Positions 10,312-19,527 of a stretch of DNA of 64,000 nucleotides are shown here, piece after piece. The position numbers and the translations under genes were made by a program. Below the pieces are notes generated by a model, which was given only the letters and a program-made list of their open reading frames with translations, was not told the origin of the DNA and ran no database searches. Within the stretch, counting starts at the first letter, position 1; the number at the start of each line of letters is the position of its first letter. Source of the DNA: DATJHM01 sp963777355 (GTDB lineage: Bacteria > Chloroflexota > Ktedonobacteria > Ktedonobacterales > Ktedonobacteraceae); the NCBI GenBank assembly GCA_963777355.1, contig CAVZQK010000001.1, forward strand, positions 1 through 64,000. The letters are read 5' to 3'.

Positions 10312-10983
10312 TTATACAGTGGTGCCGCGCCTTGTGCGGGAGAAACGCGCCAGCAATGCATCAGCATAGACGGAGACCACTGGCAGCCGCACCTCCACTC
10401 CACGATAGGCCTGGACCATAAGAAAGACCCAGAGCAGGCCACCCACCAACAAAAGAATACTTACGGCACACCCTATTAGGGGGCTAAGCAAAGCACCGAG
10501 TAAAGGAATATGCAGGATTAACTGCAACAAAATGTAGACAATAAAAATTGGACCAAAGACAGTCACTGACTGAGCAGCCGAGAAGCGCACGAAGCGGTTC
10601 TTGCGCTCCGAAAGTAAGAAAAAGAAACCACCTACCCAGGCAAAAAGATAGCTCAGTAAGGCAGCCAAACGAGCATTGATGCCAAACACAGAGGTATCAT
10701 TCACGCCACCACTGCGTTGCCGGCTGCTGGTCGCGCTGAGAGGAGGTTGATAATACTGCTGTTGCTGCTGGCCGGGACCGTAGCTCTGTTGCTGTTGGCC
10801 AGCATCATATTGCTGTTGTTGAGCGCCTGATTCAGGGCCGGCACCAGGCTGCGCTTGCCCATACCACTGAGCGTTATATGGATCATCTTTAGGATTTACC
10901 GATTGCGGTGGCGTATAGCCTGTATAACCGCTGTATTGTCCAGAAGAATCAGGATTCTGGCCCTGGTTCGGATTCACACCCAT
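10312..10983 (-). CDS. DUF4870 membrane protein with Q/Y/G-rich N-terminus, left copy
   Basis: 223 residues. Residues 1-95 are low complexity, rich in Gln, Tyr, Gly and Pro, and predicted disordered. From about residue 100 follows a DUF4870-like domain: RLAALLSYLFAWVGGFFFLL, the conserved basic KNRFVRFSAAQS turn, then hydrophobic helices, giving three or four membrane segments. Start MGVNPNQ at 10983 is shared with the right copy; upstream of it the arms differ by one base. Divergent to the aldose epimerase. A paralogue with the same layout lies at 49311-49865. Function unknown. Confidence 0.8.
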   Translation of the reverse strand: MGVNPNQGQNPDSSGQYSGYTGYTPPQSVNPKDDPYNAQWYGQAQPGAGPESGAQQQQYDAGQQQQSYGPGQQQQQYYQPPLSATSSRQRSGGVNDTSVFGINARLAALLSYLFAWVGGFFFLLSERKNRFVRFSAAQSVTVFGPIFIVYILLQLILHIPLLGALLSPLIGCAVSILLLVGGLLWVFLMVQAYRGVEVRLPVVSVYADALLARFSRTRRGTTV

Positions 10984-11172
10984 AATCATGCCTCTTTCTC
11001 ATGCTACATACAAGTCTTACTATAATTACGCCCCAAAGAAAGAAAGGTTGAAGGAGCCGCTTTAGTATATCTCATAGCGACTCTCTCCTGTGCTTTTCTC
11101 CCTGGCAAAGTCTCATGCTCTCTCTGTGCTTCTCTCCCACCTTATCATGGAACAAAATGGCAGACCAACAGG

Positions 11173-11192
11173 TGATAGAATAGATACTATCA
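11173..11192. promoter_or_regulatory. Inverted repeat upstream of aldose epimerase, left copy
   Basis: TGATAG and CTATCA half-sites are separated by 8 bases, just upstream of the AAAGGAG ribosome site of the epimerase. The same half-sites are kept in the right arm (about 18429-18448). It could be an operator or part of a promoter; nothing else supports a specific regulator. Confidence 0.4.
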
Positions 11193-11217
11193 TTAGTCTG
11201 AAAGGAGTTTCTTTATC

Positions 11218-12282
11218 TTGACCATTCACGATAATCAAGCACAGAATGTGAGCGCACCAGGAGGAGAGCACGGACAGTTTCATGGGGAAGTAATACAGGA
11301 TCAAAACCTGAACTCGTCGGTGATTGTTCTTTCCTACACTGATCCGATTGATCCTCGTCATAATCTCGCCATCAGGATTGCCCCTGAACTGGGCAGCAAC
11401 CTGTTTTCTTATACAGTTGGCGACTACGAACTGATTTACTGTGACCGCGAACTTTTAAAGCAGAAGCAACCCACAGGAAATCTGGTCCTCTGGCCCTTCC
11501 CTAATCGTGTGCGAGATAAGAAATATACATATCAAGGCAAGGAATATTCCCTGGCCGATGTGCCACGGATGCCCGATCCAATGCTCGTTCATGGACTGGT
11601 CTATGACCGCTCCTGGCAGTTTTCACAGCCGATAATAGAGCGGGATAAGGTCCACGTGACCACATATGTTGATATGGGGCCTGATTATCCCTATTACGCA
11701 GCATATCCCTTCGAGAGTCGCCTCTCCCTCACTTATACATTGAACAATCAGGGAGTTGCGATTACCTATACTGTTGAGAACAAAGGCCAGCAGACACTGC
11801 CCTTCGGCTTTGCACTCCATCCCTACTTTATGGTCATCTCAGGGAAAAGTGATACGACAGTCAGCCTTCCCGCCGATATTGTTATGGAAGCAGATAAGAC
11901 GCTCCTGCCTACAACGCGCCTTCTCGATGTGAAGCAGATCATGTATGCCATGTTCGATCTACACGAGGCGCGACCTGTTGGAGTACTCAAACTCGATCAT
12001 GTCTACACAAATCTTACGCCTGGCGAAAACGCGGTCATCAACTACCAAAAACAACAGATCCATCTGACCGCCTCAGCAACGGCAGATTTTACGCACATGG
12101 TCATTTACACACCACCCACCGATGACCCATATTTTTGTCTAGAGAACCAGACCTGCGCTACAGATGCGATCAATCTTCAGGCTCGTGGTCTCAATCAGAT
12201 TGGACATCTCTTAGAAGTCTCGCCCGGAGAACAAAGTAGCGGCACAATTTACTATACGCTCTCCTTTGATACGACAATATAG
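11218..12282 (+). CDS. Aldose 1-epimerase family protein, left copy
   Basis: 354 residues. The family converts alpha and beta anomers of sugars such as galactose and glucose. Visible family features are GNLVLWPFPNRVRDKKYTYQ near residue 85, HGLVYDRSW near 125 (the GLVHGFxW-type motif) and the FGFALHPYF segment near 200 with a candidate catalytic His. The start is TTG at 11218, chosen because AAAGGAG sits nine bases upstream and the first Met comes much later. Roughly a dozen residues differ from the right copy. Followed by hairpins at 12326-12386. Confidence 0.85.
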   Translation: MTIHDNQAQNVSAPGGEHGQFHGEVIQDQNLNSSVIVLSYTDPIDPRHNLAIRIAPELGSNLFSYTVGDYELIYCDRELLKQKQPTGNLVLWPFPNRVRDKKYTYQGKEYSLADVPRMPDPMLVHGLVYDRSWQFSQPIIERDKVHVTTYVDMGPDYPYYAAYPFESRLSLTYTLNNQGVAITYTVENKGQQTLPFGFALHPYFMVISGKSDTTVSLPADIVMEADKTLLPTTRLLDVKQIMYAMFDLHEARPVGVLKLDHVYTNLTPGENAVINYQKQQIHLTASATADFTHMVIYTPPTDDPYFCLENQTCATDAINLQARGLNQIGHLLEVSPGEQSSGTIYYTLSFDTTI

Positions 12283-12325
12283 CGCCACCCTTGTTTGGAG
12301 AGAGGTGTACAGCAAGAAATTGGCC

Positions 12326-12386
12326 GAGGTGGTAATAATACTTGTAGAAGTTATCACCTCCTTTAGAGCTGAGGTTGTACAACCTC
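12326..12386. terminator. Hairpin plus 16-bp palindrome after aldose epimerase, left copy
   Basis: A 10-bp stem (GAGGTGGTAA at 12326-12335 with TTATCACCTC at 12351-12360) is followed by the perfect palindrome GAGGTTGTACAACCTC at 12371-12386. Neither has a long T run. They may terminate the epimerase transcript or bind a regulator of the downstream gene. Confidence 0.5.
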
Positions 12387-12583
12387 TTTCAGAAGAAAAA
12401 TTCTCCTTCCCATTCTAGTAAATATCCATCCATCTAGTGATACTTATTTCACCTGATACACGACTTTTTTGCTACTCCCGTCCCAGAAACATTGACGATT
12501 ATCTATAAGCAGCTATACTAAAAATAGTGGCATAACCAGCAAAAGAACGCGAGCGAGAAGATTGATTAATACGTGAGGGAAGA

Positions 12584-14875
12584 ATGGGCACAACATCCAC
12601 TCCTACTTGTCTGCATTGCGGCAATGCCATTGATAGGCCTGATAAACCATTTTGTAGTAAGTGTGGGCAATACTGGGCATTGTCAACGCGTGCACATTCA
12701 AGGCTCTCGCCTCTGCCAATCCAACTTCCTACATTTACAGATCAGAACGAAACTGCCACCGGTCCTTTAGCACCAGGAGTTTCTGCTAGCAGTTGGTCTC
12801 AGATGAAAAATGACCTGTTACGCGTCAGTATGCAGATGCAACAACAAGGTATTTTTCCCGCTGATGAACCGAGGGAAGCGAGAAACACCTTCTCCCAGTT
12901 CAACAAGCCACTCTCTACTTCGCCGCTGACCTCTGAAGAGTTGCGAGAAAAATTGCGTATGTTACAGGAGAAGATGCAAATTCGCACCGAAGTTCAGGAA
13001 AATAGAGGATTACCAGGCCCAACGCTCGAAGTAAAAAACGCATCTTCATCCCGCCTATCTCCCGTAGTACTCCGGGCCGCACTAACCCAGGATGAGCTTT
13101 TGCATAAATTACGAGGGTTACGCGCCCAGGCTTCCGAAGACCAGACCTACACATCTCCAGGTACAGAAGACGCTAACCTGGCCGAGATTGCCCCTGTCTG
13201 GCGTTATCAGCTTGAACGTATCCACAAAAGCATTGATTTCTTAGTCAGCACTCAGGGAGAGCCTGAACGTGAGCGTGAAATACGCCAACACCTCTCAGAA
13301 GCGCTACGACAACTCGACGTAACACGGTCTTATCACATAACCCTTGTGGATTACGCGGAGAACGGCACAAGTGTCTTACTCGCAGCACTCCTGGGGGAAG
13401 ACATCTTTTTACGACAATTTGGTATACACAAGAGCGGCATACGCATTGTAGTCCGCAGTAGCCAGCAAACAGAGCAAGAAAAAATGTATGTCCATTTTCA
13501 AGATGAGAGCCAGCCCGCCAAAGCATTTTTTCGTAAAGAATGGCTTGAAGTCTGGTCAGACCCGGACTATCTGTCGCCAAAGCCCTCCCAAACAGCCATT
13601 CACTCACTTGAATTCGCGCTCCATACCTCGCTTCTGCCTCCCGGCAGCCTCATTGTTTTACTCCCTCAAGGAGAGCTTTTCAAAGCGCAGTTTGAGGCTG
13701 ACATTGCTGAAACTGATGTATTGATACTTGTAGTAGATGGAACACGGCCCAATTATGGTCCAATGCGTCGTCTTGTCGAGCAGATCCGACCTTACCTCCT
13801 CCAGGAGCGCTCGCCCGACCATAGTGCACGTATGTTTTTTCTTGCTGCAACCTATCAAAATCGTATCGACACCACGGAAGATCTTGAAATCACGACCAGC
13901 AATCTGCGCTCGCTGCTGCCATTTCTGCCTGCTCATTATGAACACCATCATCATCATGGAGCAGGCAAAAACTATTTTTTCTACCCGCTCTGGGTAATGG
14001 ATGCCTTTTTCGCCACCTCTGGTATGAAACAGCGGGCGATTGCTCCCGATCTCCAGATCGAGAGCCAGCAGTATGTCGAACGCTTACAGGCTTCGTATGA
14101 GAAGATACAAGGACTGTTTCCAACGCTCCCTCCGACATGTGAAGCCACGACCTTTCACGAGATCTCTTTTGAGCAGCATGAGGCGATGTTGCGTATGAGC
14201 AATCTGCCAGAATTAAGTCAGGATCTAGGAGATTTTTTGCGAGATGTGCGGCTGCGCATTCAGTTGAGCTATGCACGCAATGCAATTCAACGTGCGCTCC
14301 AGATGCTTGAAGACTTCGCCTGGGAGCAGCTCCGTCCCCACTATTCCGTACCGACCTATAGTCTGGAGACGCTAGAAGAGGTCCTGAACACGCGTGAACA
14401 GAGGCGCAAAGTGGAGAGGCGTCACTATATTACACAGCGTATTACAGTGCTTAAAAATGCCTGGGAAGAGGCTCTAGTACACTTCGAGATGGCGACATTG
14501 AACAGCGAGAAAGCGCCATCTCGCTTTCATAACTGCCTGGAGCAGGCACACAGTCAGGCGGTAAATGTTCTTGTCGAACGTATCCGCCAGGGTCACTTTG
14601 ATTCTTATCTGGAGCATAACGGATCTCCGAGCGCACCTACCTGGTCCATTGATCATTTAGGGCACGAAGTCCATCTGCGCAGACTGCTGGGAAAGATGCG
14701 CAGTGCTCTTCATGTTGCTCTTGAAGCAGAGCTTGAGCAGGCGGCTCAAGAGCTTGCCCAAACCTTTTTACAAACATTACAGAAGAGCAAAATGGCTCTT
14801 TCACCTCTACTTCGTTCAGTTAGGGTGTTTGCTTATTTGTGTAATGTTTGTAAAAAGGTTTGGGCAAGCTCTTGA
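12584..14875 (+). CDS. Zinc-ribbon dynamin-like protein with degenerate GTPase site; junction-made C-terminus (left copy)
   Basis: 763 residues. A zinc ribbon (C9, C12, C24, C27) is followed by a long helical/disordered region and, from about residue 250, a domain laid out like a dynamin-family GTPase. DYAENGTSVLLAALLGED (about 256-273) sits where GxxxxGK[S/T] and the ALLGED helix are expected, but the first Gly is Asp and the Lys is Thr. LIVLLPQG replaces DxPG, and LILVVDGTRP near 378-388 matches the strand after it. A His-rich loop (five His near 453) and coiled-coil helices follow. Family membership is inference. After residue 732 the frame passes the spacer into antisense of the right arm, so the last 30 or so residues are created by the junction. 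Confidence 0.7.
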   Translation: MGTTSTPTCLHCGNAIDRPDKPFCSKCGQYWALSTRAHSRLSPLPIQLPTFTDQNETATGPLAPGVSASSWSQMKNDLLRVSMQMQQQGIFPADEPREARNTFSQFNKPLSTSPLTSEELREKLRMLQEKMQIRTEVQENRGLPGPTLEVKNASSSRLSPVVLRAALTQDELLHKLRGLRAQASEDQTYTSPGTEDANLAEIAPVWRYQLERIHKSIDFLVSTQGEPEREREIRQHLSEALRQLDVTRSYHITLVDYAENGTSVLLAALLGEDIFLRQFGIHKSGIRIVVRSSQQTEQEKMYVHFQDESQPAKAFFRKEWLEVWSDPDYLSPKPSQTAIHSLEFALHTSLLPPGSLIVLLPQGELFKAQFEADIAETDVLILVVDGTRPNYGPMRRLVEQIRPYLLQERSPDHSARMFFLAATYQNRIDTTEDLEITTSNLRSLLPFLPAHYEHHHHHGAGKNYFFYPLWVMDAFFATSGMKQRAIAPDLQIESQQYVERLQASYEKIQGLFPTLPPTCEATTFHEISFEQHEAMLRMSNLPELSQDLGDFLRDVRLRIQLSYARNAIQRALQMLEDFAWEQLRPHYSVPTYSLETLEEVLNTREQRRKVERRHYITQRITVLKNAWEEALVHFEMATLNSEKAPSRFHNCLEQAHSQAVNVLVERIRQGHFDSYLEHNGSPSAPTWSIDHLGHEVHLRRLLGKMRSALHVALEAELEQAAQELAQTFLQTLQKSKMALSPLLRSVRVFAYLCNVCKKVWASS
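14781..14840. other. 60-bp spacer at the centre of the inverted repeat
   Basis: This is the only sequence between the two arms. The last 20 bases of the left arm (14761-14780) are exactly the reverse complement of the first 20 of the right arm (14841-14860). The spacer has a 5-bp hairpin near its left side (AGAGC and GCTCT). It holds the stop codon of the right copy of the dynamin-like gene (14833-14835), and the left copy reads through it into the antisense of the right arm. Confidence 0.9.
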
Positions 14876-17037
14876 GCTGCCTGCTCAAGCTCAGCTTCAA
14901 GGGCAACATGGAGAGCACCGCGCATCTTTCCCAGCAGTCTGCGCAGATGGACTTCGTGCCCTAAATGATCAATGGACCAGGTAGGTGCGCTCGGAGATCC
15001 GTTATGCTCCAGATAAGAATCAAAGTGGCCCTGGCGGATACGTTCGACAAGAACATTTATTGCCTGACTGTGTGCCTGCTCCAGGCGGTTATGAAAGCGA
15101 GATGGTGCTTTCTCGCTGTTTAATGTCGCCATCTCGAAGTGTACTAGAGCCTCTTCCCAGGCATTTTTAAGCGCTGTAATACGCTGTGTAATATAGTGAC
15201 GCCTCTCCACTTTGCGCCTCTGTTCACGCGTGTTCAGGATCTCTTCTAGCGTCTCCAGACTATAGGTTGGTACGGAATAGTGGGGACGGAGCTGCTCCCA
15301 GGCGAAGTCTTCAAGCATCTGGAGCGCACGTTAAATCGCATTTCGTGCATAGCTCAACTGAATGCGCAGCCGCACATCTCGCAAAAAATCTCCCAGATCC
15401 TGACTTAATTCTGGCAGATTGCTCATACGCAACATCGCCTCATGCTGCTCAAAAGAGATCTCGTGAAAGGTCGTGGCTTCACATGTCGGAGGGAGCGTTG
15501 GAAACAGTCCTTGTATCTTCTCATACGAAGCCTGTAAGCGTTCGACATACTGCTGGCTCTCAATCTGGAGATCGGGAGCAATCGCCCGCTGTTTCATACC
15601 AGCGGTGGCGAAAAAGGCATCCATCACCCAGAGTGGGTAGAAAAAATAGTTTTTGCCTGCTCCATGATGATGATGGTGTTCATAATGAGCAGGTAGAAAT
15701 GGCAGCAGCGAGCGTAGGTTGCTGGTCGTGATTTCAAGATCTTCCGTGGTGTCGATACGATTTTGATAGGTTGCAGCAAGAAAAAACATTCGTGCACTAT
15801 GGTCGGGTGAGCGCTCCTGGAGGAGGTAAGGTCGGATCTGCTCGACAAGACGACGCATTGGACCATAATTGGGCCGTGTTCCATCTACTACAAGTATCAA
15901 TACATCAGTTTCAGCAATGTCAGCTTCAAACTGCGCTTTGAAAAGCTCTCCTTGAGGGAGTAAAACAATGAGGCTGCCGGGAGGCAGAAGCGAGGTATGG
16001 AGCGCGAATTCAAGCGAGTGAATAGCTGTCTGGGAGGGCTTTGGCGACAGATAGTCCGGGTCTGACCAGACTTCAAGCCATTCTTTACGAAAAAATGCTT
16101 TGGCGGGTTGGCTCTCATCTTGAAAATGGACATACATTTTTTCTTGCTCTGTTTGCTGGCTACTGCGGACTACAATGCGTATGCCGCTCTTGTGTATACC
16201 AAATTGTCGTAAAAAGATGTCTTCCCCCAGGAGTGCTGCGAGTAAGACACTTGTGCCGTTCTCCGCGTAATCCACAAGGGTTATGTGATAAGACCGTGTT
16301 ACGTCGAGTTGCCGCAGCGCTTCTGAGAGGTGCTGGCGTATTTCACGCTCACGCTCAGGCTCTCCCTGAGTGCTGACTAAGAAATCAATGCTTTTGTGTA
16401 TACGTTCAAGCTGATAACGCCAGACTGGGGCAATCTCGGCCAGGTTGGCATCTTCTGTACCTGGAGATGTGTAGGTCTGGTCTTCGGAAGCCTGGGCGCG
16501 TAACCCTCGTAATTTATGCAAAAGCTCATCCTGGGTTAGTGCGGCCCGGAGTACTACGGGAGATAGGCGGGATGAAGATGCGTTTTTTACTTCGAGCGTT
16601 GGGCCTGGTAACCCTCTATTTTCCTGAACTTCAGTGCGAATTTGCATCTTCTCCTGTAACATACGCAATTTTTCTCGCAACTCTTCAGATGTCAGCGGCG
16701 AAGTAGAGAGCGGCTTGTTGAACTGGGAGAAGGCGTTTCTCGCTTCCCTCGGTTCATCAGCGGGAAAAATACCTTGTTGTTGCATCTGCATACTGACGCG
16801 TAACAGGTCATTTTTCATCTGAGACCAACTGCTAGCAGAAACTCCTGGTGTTAAAGGACCGGTGGCAGGTTCGTTCTGATCTGTAAATGTAGGAAGTTGG
16901 ATTGGCAGAGGTGAGAGCCTTGAATGTGCACGCGTTGACAATGCCCAGTATTGTCCACACTTACTACAAAATGGTTTATCAGGCCTATCAATGGCATTGC
17001 CGCAATGCAGACAAGTAGGAGTGGATGTTGTGCCCAT
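14833..17037 (-). pseudogene. Zinc-ribbon dynamin-like protein, right copy with nonsense codon
   Basis: This copy starts at 17037 and is open for 568 codons, then meets TAA at 15331-15333 where the left copy has CAA (Gln), a single C to T change. The same frame continues open beyond it to a TAA at 14833-14835 in the spacer, ending LQTLHK. A full product would be 734 residues. Several other residues differ from the left copy (for example Thr-Pro and Ala-Thr near residue 57-63). It may make a protein truncated before the C-terminal helical region, or be a decaying copy. Confidence 0.8.
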
Positions 17038-17234
17038 TCTTCCCTCACGTATTAATCAATCTTCTCGCTCGCGTTCTTTTGCTGGTTATGCCACTATTTT
17101 TAGTATAGCTACTTATAGATAATCGTCAATGTTTCTGGGAAGGGAGTAGCAAAAAAGTCGTGTATCAGGTGAAATAAGTATCACTAGATGGATGGATATT
17201 TACTAGAATGGGAAGGAGTATTTTTCTTCTGAAA

Positions 17235-17295
17235 GAGGTTGTACAACCTCGGCTCTAAAGGAGGTGATAACTTCTACAAGTATTATTACCACCTC
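17235..17295. terminator. 16-bp palindrome and hairpin after aldose epimerase, right copy
   Basis: Mirror of 12326-12386. The palindrome GAGGTTGTACAACCTC (17235-17250) is unchanged, and the stem pairs GAGGTGATAA (17261-17270) with TTACCACCTC (17286-17295). Conservation in diverged surrounding sequence suggests a role. Confidence 0.5.
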
Positions 17296-17338
17296 GGCCA
17301 ATTTCTTGCTGCACACCTCTCTCTAAACAAGGGTGGTG

Positions 17339-18403
17339 CTATATTGTCGTATCAAAGGAGAGCGTATAGTAAATTGTGCCACTACTTTGTTCTCCGGGCG
17401 AGACTTCTAAGAGATGTCCAATCTGATTAAGACCACGAGCCTGAAGATTGATCGCATCTGTAGCGCAGGTCTGGTTCTCTAGACAAAAATATGGATCATC
17501 GGTGGGTGGTGTGTAAATGACCATGTGCGTAAAATCTGCCGTTGCTGAGGCGGTCAGATGCATCTGTTGTTTTTGATAATGGATGACCGCGTTTTTGCCT
17601 GGTGTAAGAGCCGTATAGACATGATCGAGTTTGAGTACTCCAACAGGTCGTGCCTCGTGCAGATCGAACATGGCATACATGATCTGCTTCACATCGAGAA
17701 GGCGCGTTGTAGGCAGGAGCGTCTTATCTGCTTCCATAACAATATCGGCAGGAAGGCTGACTGTCGTATCACTTTTCCCTGAGATTACCATAAAGTAGGG
17801 ATGGAGTGCAAAGCCGAAGGGCAGTGTCTGCTGGCCTCTGTTCTCAACCGTATAGGTAATCGCAACTCCCTGATTGTTCAATGTATAAGTGAGGGAGAGG
17901 CGACTCTCGAAGGGATATGCTGCGTAATAGGGATAATCAGGCCCGATATCAACATATGTGGTCACGTGGACCTTATTTCGCTCTATTATCGGCTGTGAAA
18001 ACTGCCAGGAGCGGTCATAGACCAGCCCATGAACGAGCATTGGATCGGGCATCCGTGGCACATCGGCCAGGGAATATTCCTTGCCTTGATATGTATATTT
18101 TTTATCTCGCACACGATTAGGGAAGGGCCAGAGGACCAGATTTCCTGTGGGCTGCTTCTGCTTTAAAAGTTCGCGGTCACAGTAAATCAGTTCGTAATCG
18201 CCAACTGTATAAGAAAACAGGTTGCTGCCCAGTTCAGGGGCAATCCTGATAGCGAGATTATGACGAGGATCAATCGGATCAGTGTAGGAAAGAACAATCA
18301 CCGACGAGTTCAGGTTTTGCTCCTGTATTACTTCCCCATGAAACTGTCCGTGTTCTCCTCCTGGTGCGCTCACATTCTGTGCTTGATTATCGTGAATGGT
18401 CAA
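17339..18403 (-). CDS. Aldose 1-epimerase family protein, right copy
   Basis: 354 residues, open, TTG start at 18403 with the same AAAGGAG site upstream as the left copy. Differences from the left copy include Glu for Asp in the N-terminal QEQNLN, Asn for Asp near residue 142, Ile for Met, Arg for Lys, and a cluster around residues 262-282 (ALTPGKNAVIHYQKQQM here). The changes avoid the HGLVYDRSW and FALHPYF segments, which fits selection having kept both copies working for some time. Confidence 0.85.
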   Translation of the reverse strand: MTIHDNQAQNVSAPGGEHGQFHGEVIQEQNLNSSVIVLSYTDPIDPRHNLAIRIAPELGSNLFSYTVGDYELIYCDRELLKQKQPTGNLVLWPFPNRVRDKKYTYQGKEYSLADVPRMPDPMLVHGLVYDRSWQFSQPIIERNKVHVTTYVDIGPDYPYYAAYPFESRLSLTYTLNNQGVAITYTVENRGQQTLPFGFALHPYFMVISGKSDTTVSLPADIVMEADKTLLPTTRLLDVKQIMYAMFDLHEARPVGVLKLDHVYTALTPGKNAVIHYQKQQMHLTASATADFTHMVIYTPPTDDPYFCLENQTCATDAINLQARGLNQIGHLLEVSPGEQSSGTIYYTLSFDTTI

Positions 18404-18640
18404 GATAAAGAAACTCCTTTCAGGCTAATGATAGTATCTATTCTATCACTTGTTGGTCCGCCATTTTGTTACATGATAAGGTGGGAGAGAAGCACAGAGA
18501 GAGAGCGTGAGACTTTGCCAGGGAGAAAAGCACAGGAGAGAGTCGCTATGAGATATACTGAAGCGGCTCCTTCAACCTTTCTTTCTTTGGGGCGTAATTA
18601 TAGTAAGACTTGTATGTAGCATGAGAAAGAGGCATGAATT

Positions 18641-19312
18641 ATGGGTGTGAATCCGAACCAGGGCCAGAATCCTGATTCTTCTGGGCAATATAGCGGTTAT
18701 ACAGGCTATACGCCACCACAATCGGTAAATCCTAAAGATGATCCATATAACGCTCAGTGGTATGGGCAAGCGCAGCCTGGTGCAGGCCCTGAATCAGGCG
18801 CTCAACAACAGCAATATGATGCTGGCCAACAGCAACAGGCCTACGGTTCCGGCCAGCAGCAACAGCAGTATTATCAACCTCCTCTCAGCGCGACCAGCAG
18901 CCGGCAACGCAGTGGTGGCGTGAATGATACCTCTGTGTTTGGCATCAATGCTCGTTTGGCTGCCTTACTGAGCTATCTTTTTACCTGGGTAGGTGGTTTC
19001 TTTTTCTTACTTTCGGAGCGCAAGAACCGCTTCGTGCGCTTCTCGGCTGCTCAGTCAGTGACTGTCTTTGGTCCAATTTTTATTGTCTACGTTTTGTTGC
19101 AGTTAATCCTGCATATTCCTTTACTTGGTGCTTTGCTTAGCCCCCTAATAGGGTGTGCCGTAAGTATTCTTTTGTTGGTGGGTGGCCTGCTCTGGGTCTT
19201 TCTTATGGTCCAGGCCTATCGTGGAGTGGAGGTGCGGCTGCCAGTGGCCTCCGTCTATGCTGACGCATTGCTGGCGCGTTTCTCCCGCACAAGGCGCGGC
19301 ACCACTGTATAA
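18641..19312 (+). CDS. DUF4870 membrane protein with Q/Y/G-rich N-terminus, right copy
   Basis: 223 residues, start ATG at 18641 with AGAAAGAGG upstream. Same layout as the left copy: disordered Gln/Tyr-rich first 95 residues, then a DUF4870-like membrane domain. Small differences occur in the low-complexity part (QQAYGSGQQ here against QQSYGPGQQ) and at two or three membrane-domain positions. Followed after 200 bases by the bcp promoter in the same direction. Confidence 0.8.
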   Translation: MGVNPNQGQNPDSSGQYSGYTGYTPPQSVNPKDDPYNAQWYGQAQPGAGPESGAQQQQYDAGQQQQAYGSGQQQQQYYQPPLSATSSRQRSGGVNDTSVFGINARLAALLSYLFTWVGGFFFLLSERKNRFVRFSAAQSVTVFGPIFIVYVLLQLILHIPLLGALLSPLIGCAVSILLLVGGLLWVFLMVQAYRGVEVRLPVASVYADALLARFSRTRRGTTV

Positions 19313-19441
19313 GCCAGAATCGCAAATCAAAATGAATCGATCTGACTACGCCCCCATTCGGCCTCTTTAGATTCTGTAGAGGGCTGGTATGCCAGCCCTC
19401 GATCTAACCACCCAAAAGCCCTACCTCTTTTCTTTTCATCC

Positions 19442-19500
19442 TTGACAAGTGAGCGTTTACTCACTATACTAAATTAAGGAAGTGAGCACTCACTTCCTTA
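19442..19500 (+). promoter_or_regulatory. Promoter and TetR operators of the bcp-tetR operon, right copy
   Basis: Consensus-like promoter: -35 TTGACA at 19442-19447, 17-base spacer, -10 TATACT at 19465-19470. The spacer contains GTGAG (19449-19453) and CTCAC (19460-19464). At 19475-19500 is a perfect palindrome with 12-base arms, TAAGGAAGTGAG and CTCACTTCCTTA, around a CA centre. The shared GTGAG/CTCAC half-sites and their overlap with the promoter point to repression by the TetR protein encoded second in the operon. Confidence 0.9.
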
Positions 19501-19527
19501 AAAAGAATTTGAAAGAAGGTGTATAAT

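Larger units (their letters stand above)
1..14780. repeat. Left arm of a giant inverted repeat
   Basis: The sequence from position 1 to 14780 is the reverse complement of the sequence from 14841 to about 29633. Position 14780 pairs with 14841 and position 1 pairs with about 29633, so the left arm is a net 13 bases shorter. The inner half (about 7.4-14.8 kb) matches with scattered substitutions and few or no indels in coding sequence, while the outer half (1-7.3 kb) has many single-base indels. The arm still matches at the window edge, so its true end is not visible. It may be a genuine duplication or an assembly or fold-back artefact. Confidence 0.97.

Noticed and set aside
13940..13962. Five-His run in the dynamin-like protein as an engineered tag
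   Set aside because: It is internal, lies in both arms and fits the natural reading frame, so vector origin is unlikely.
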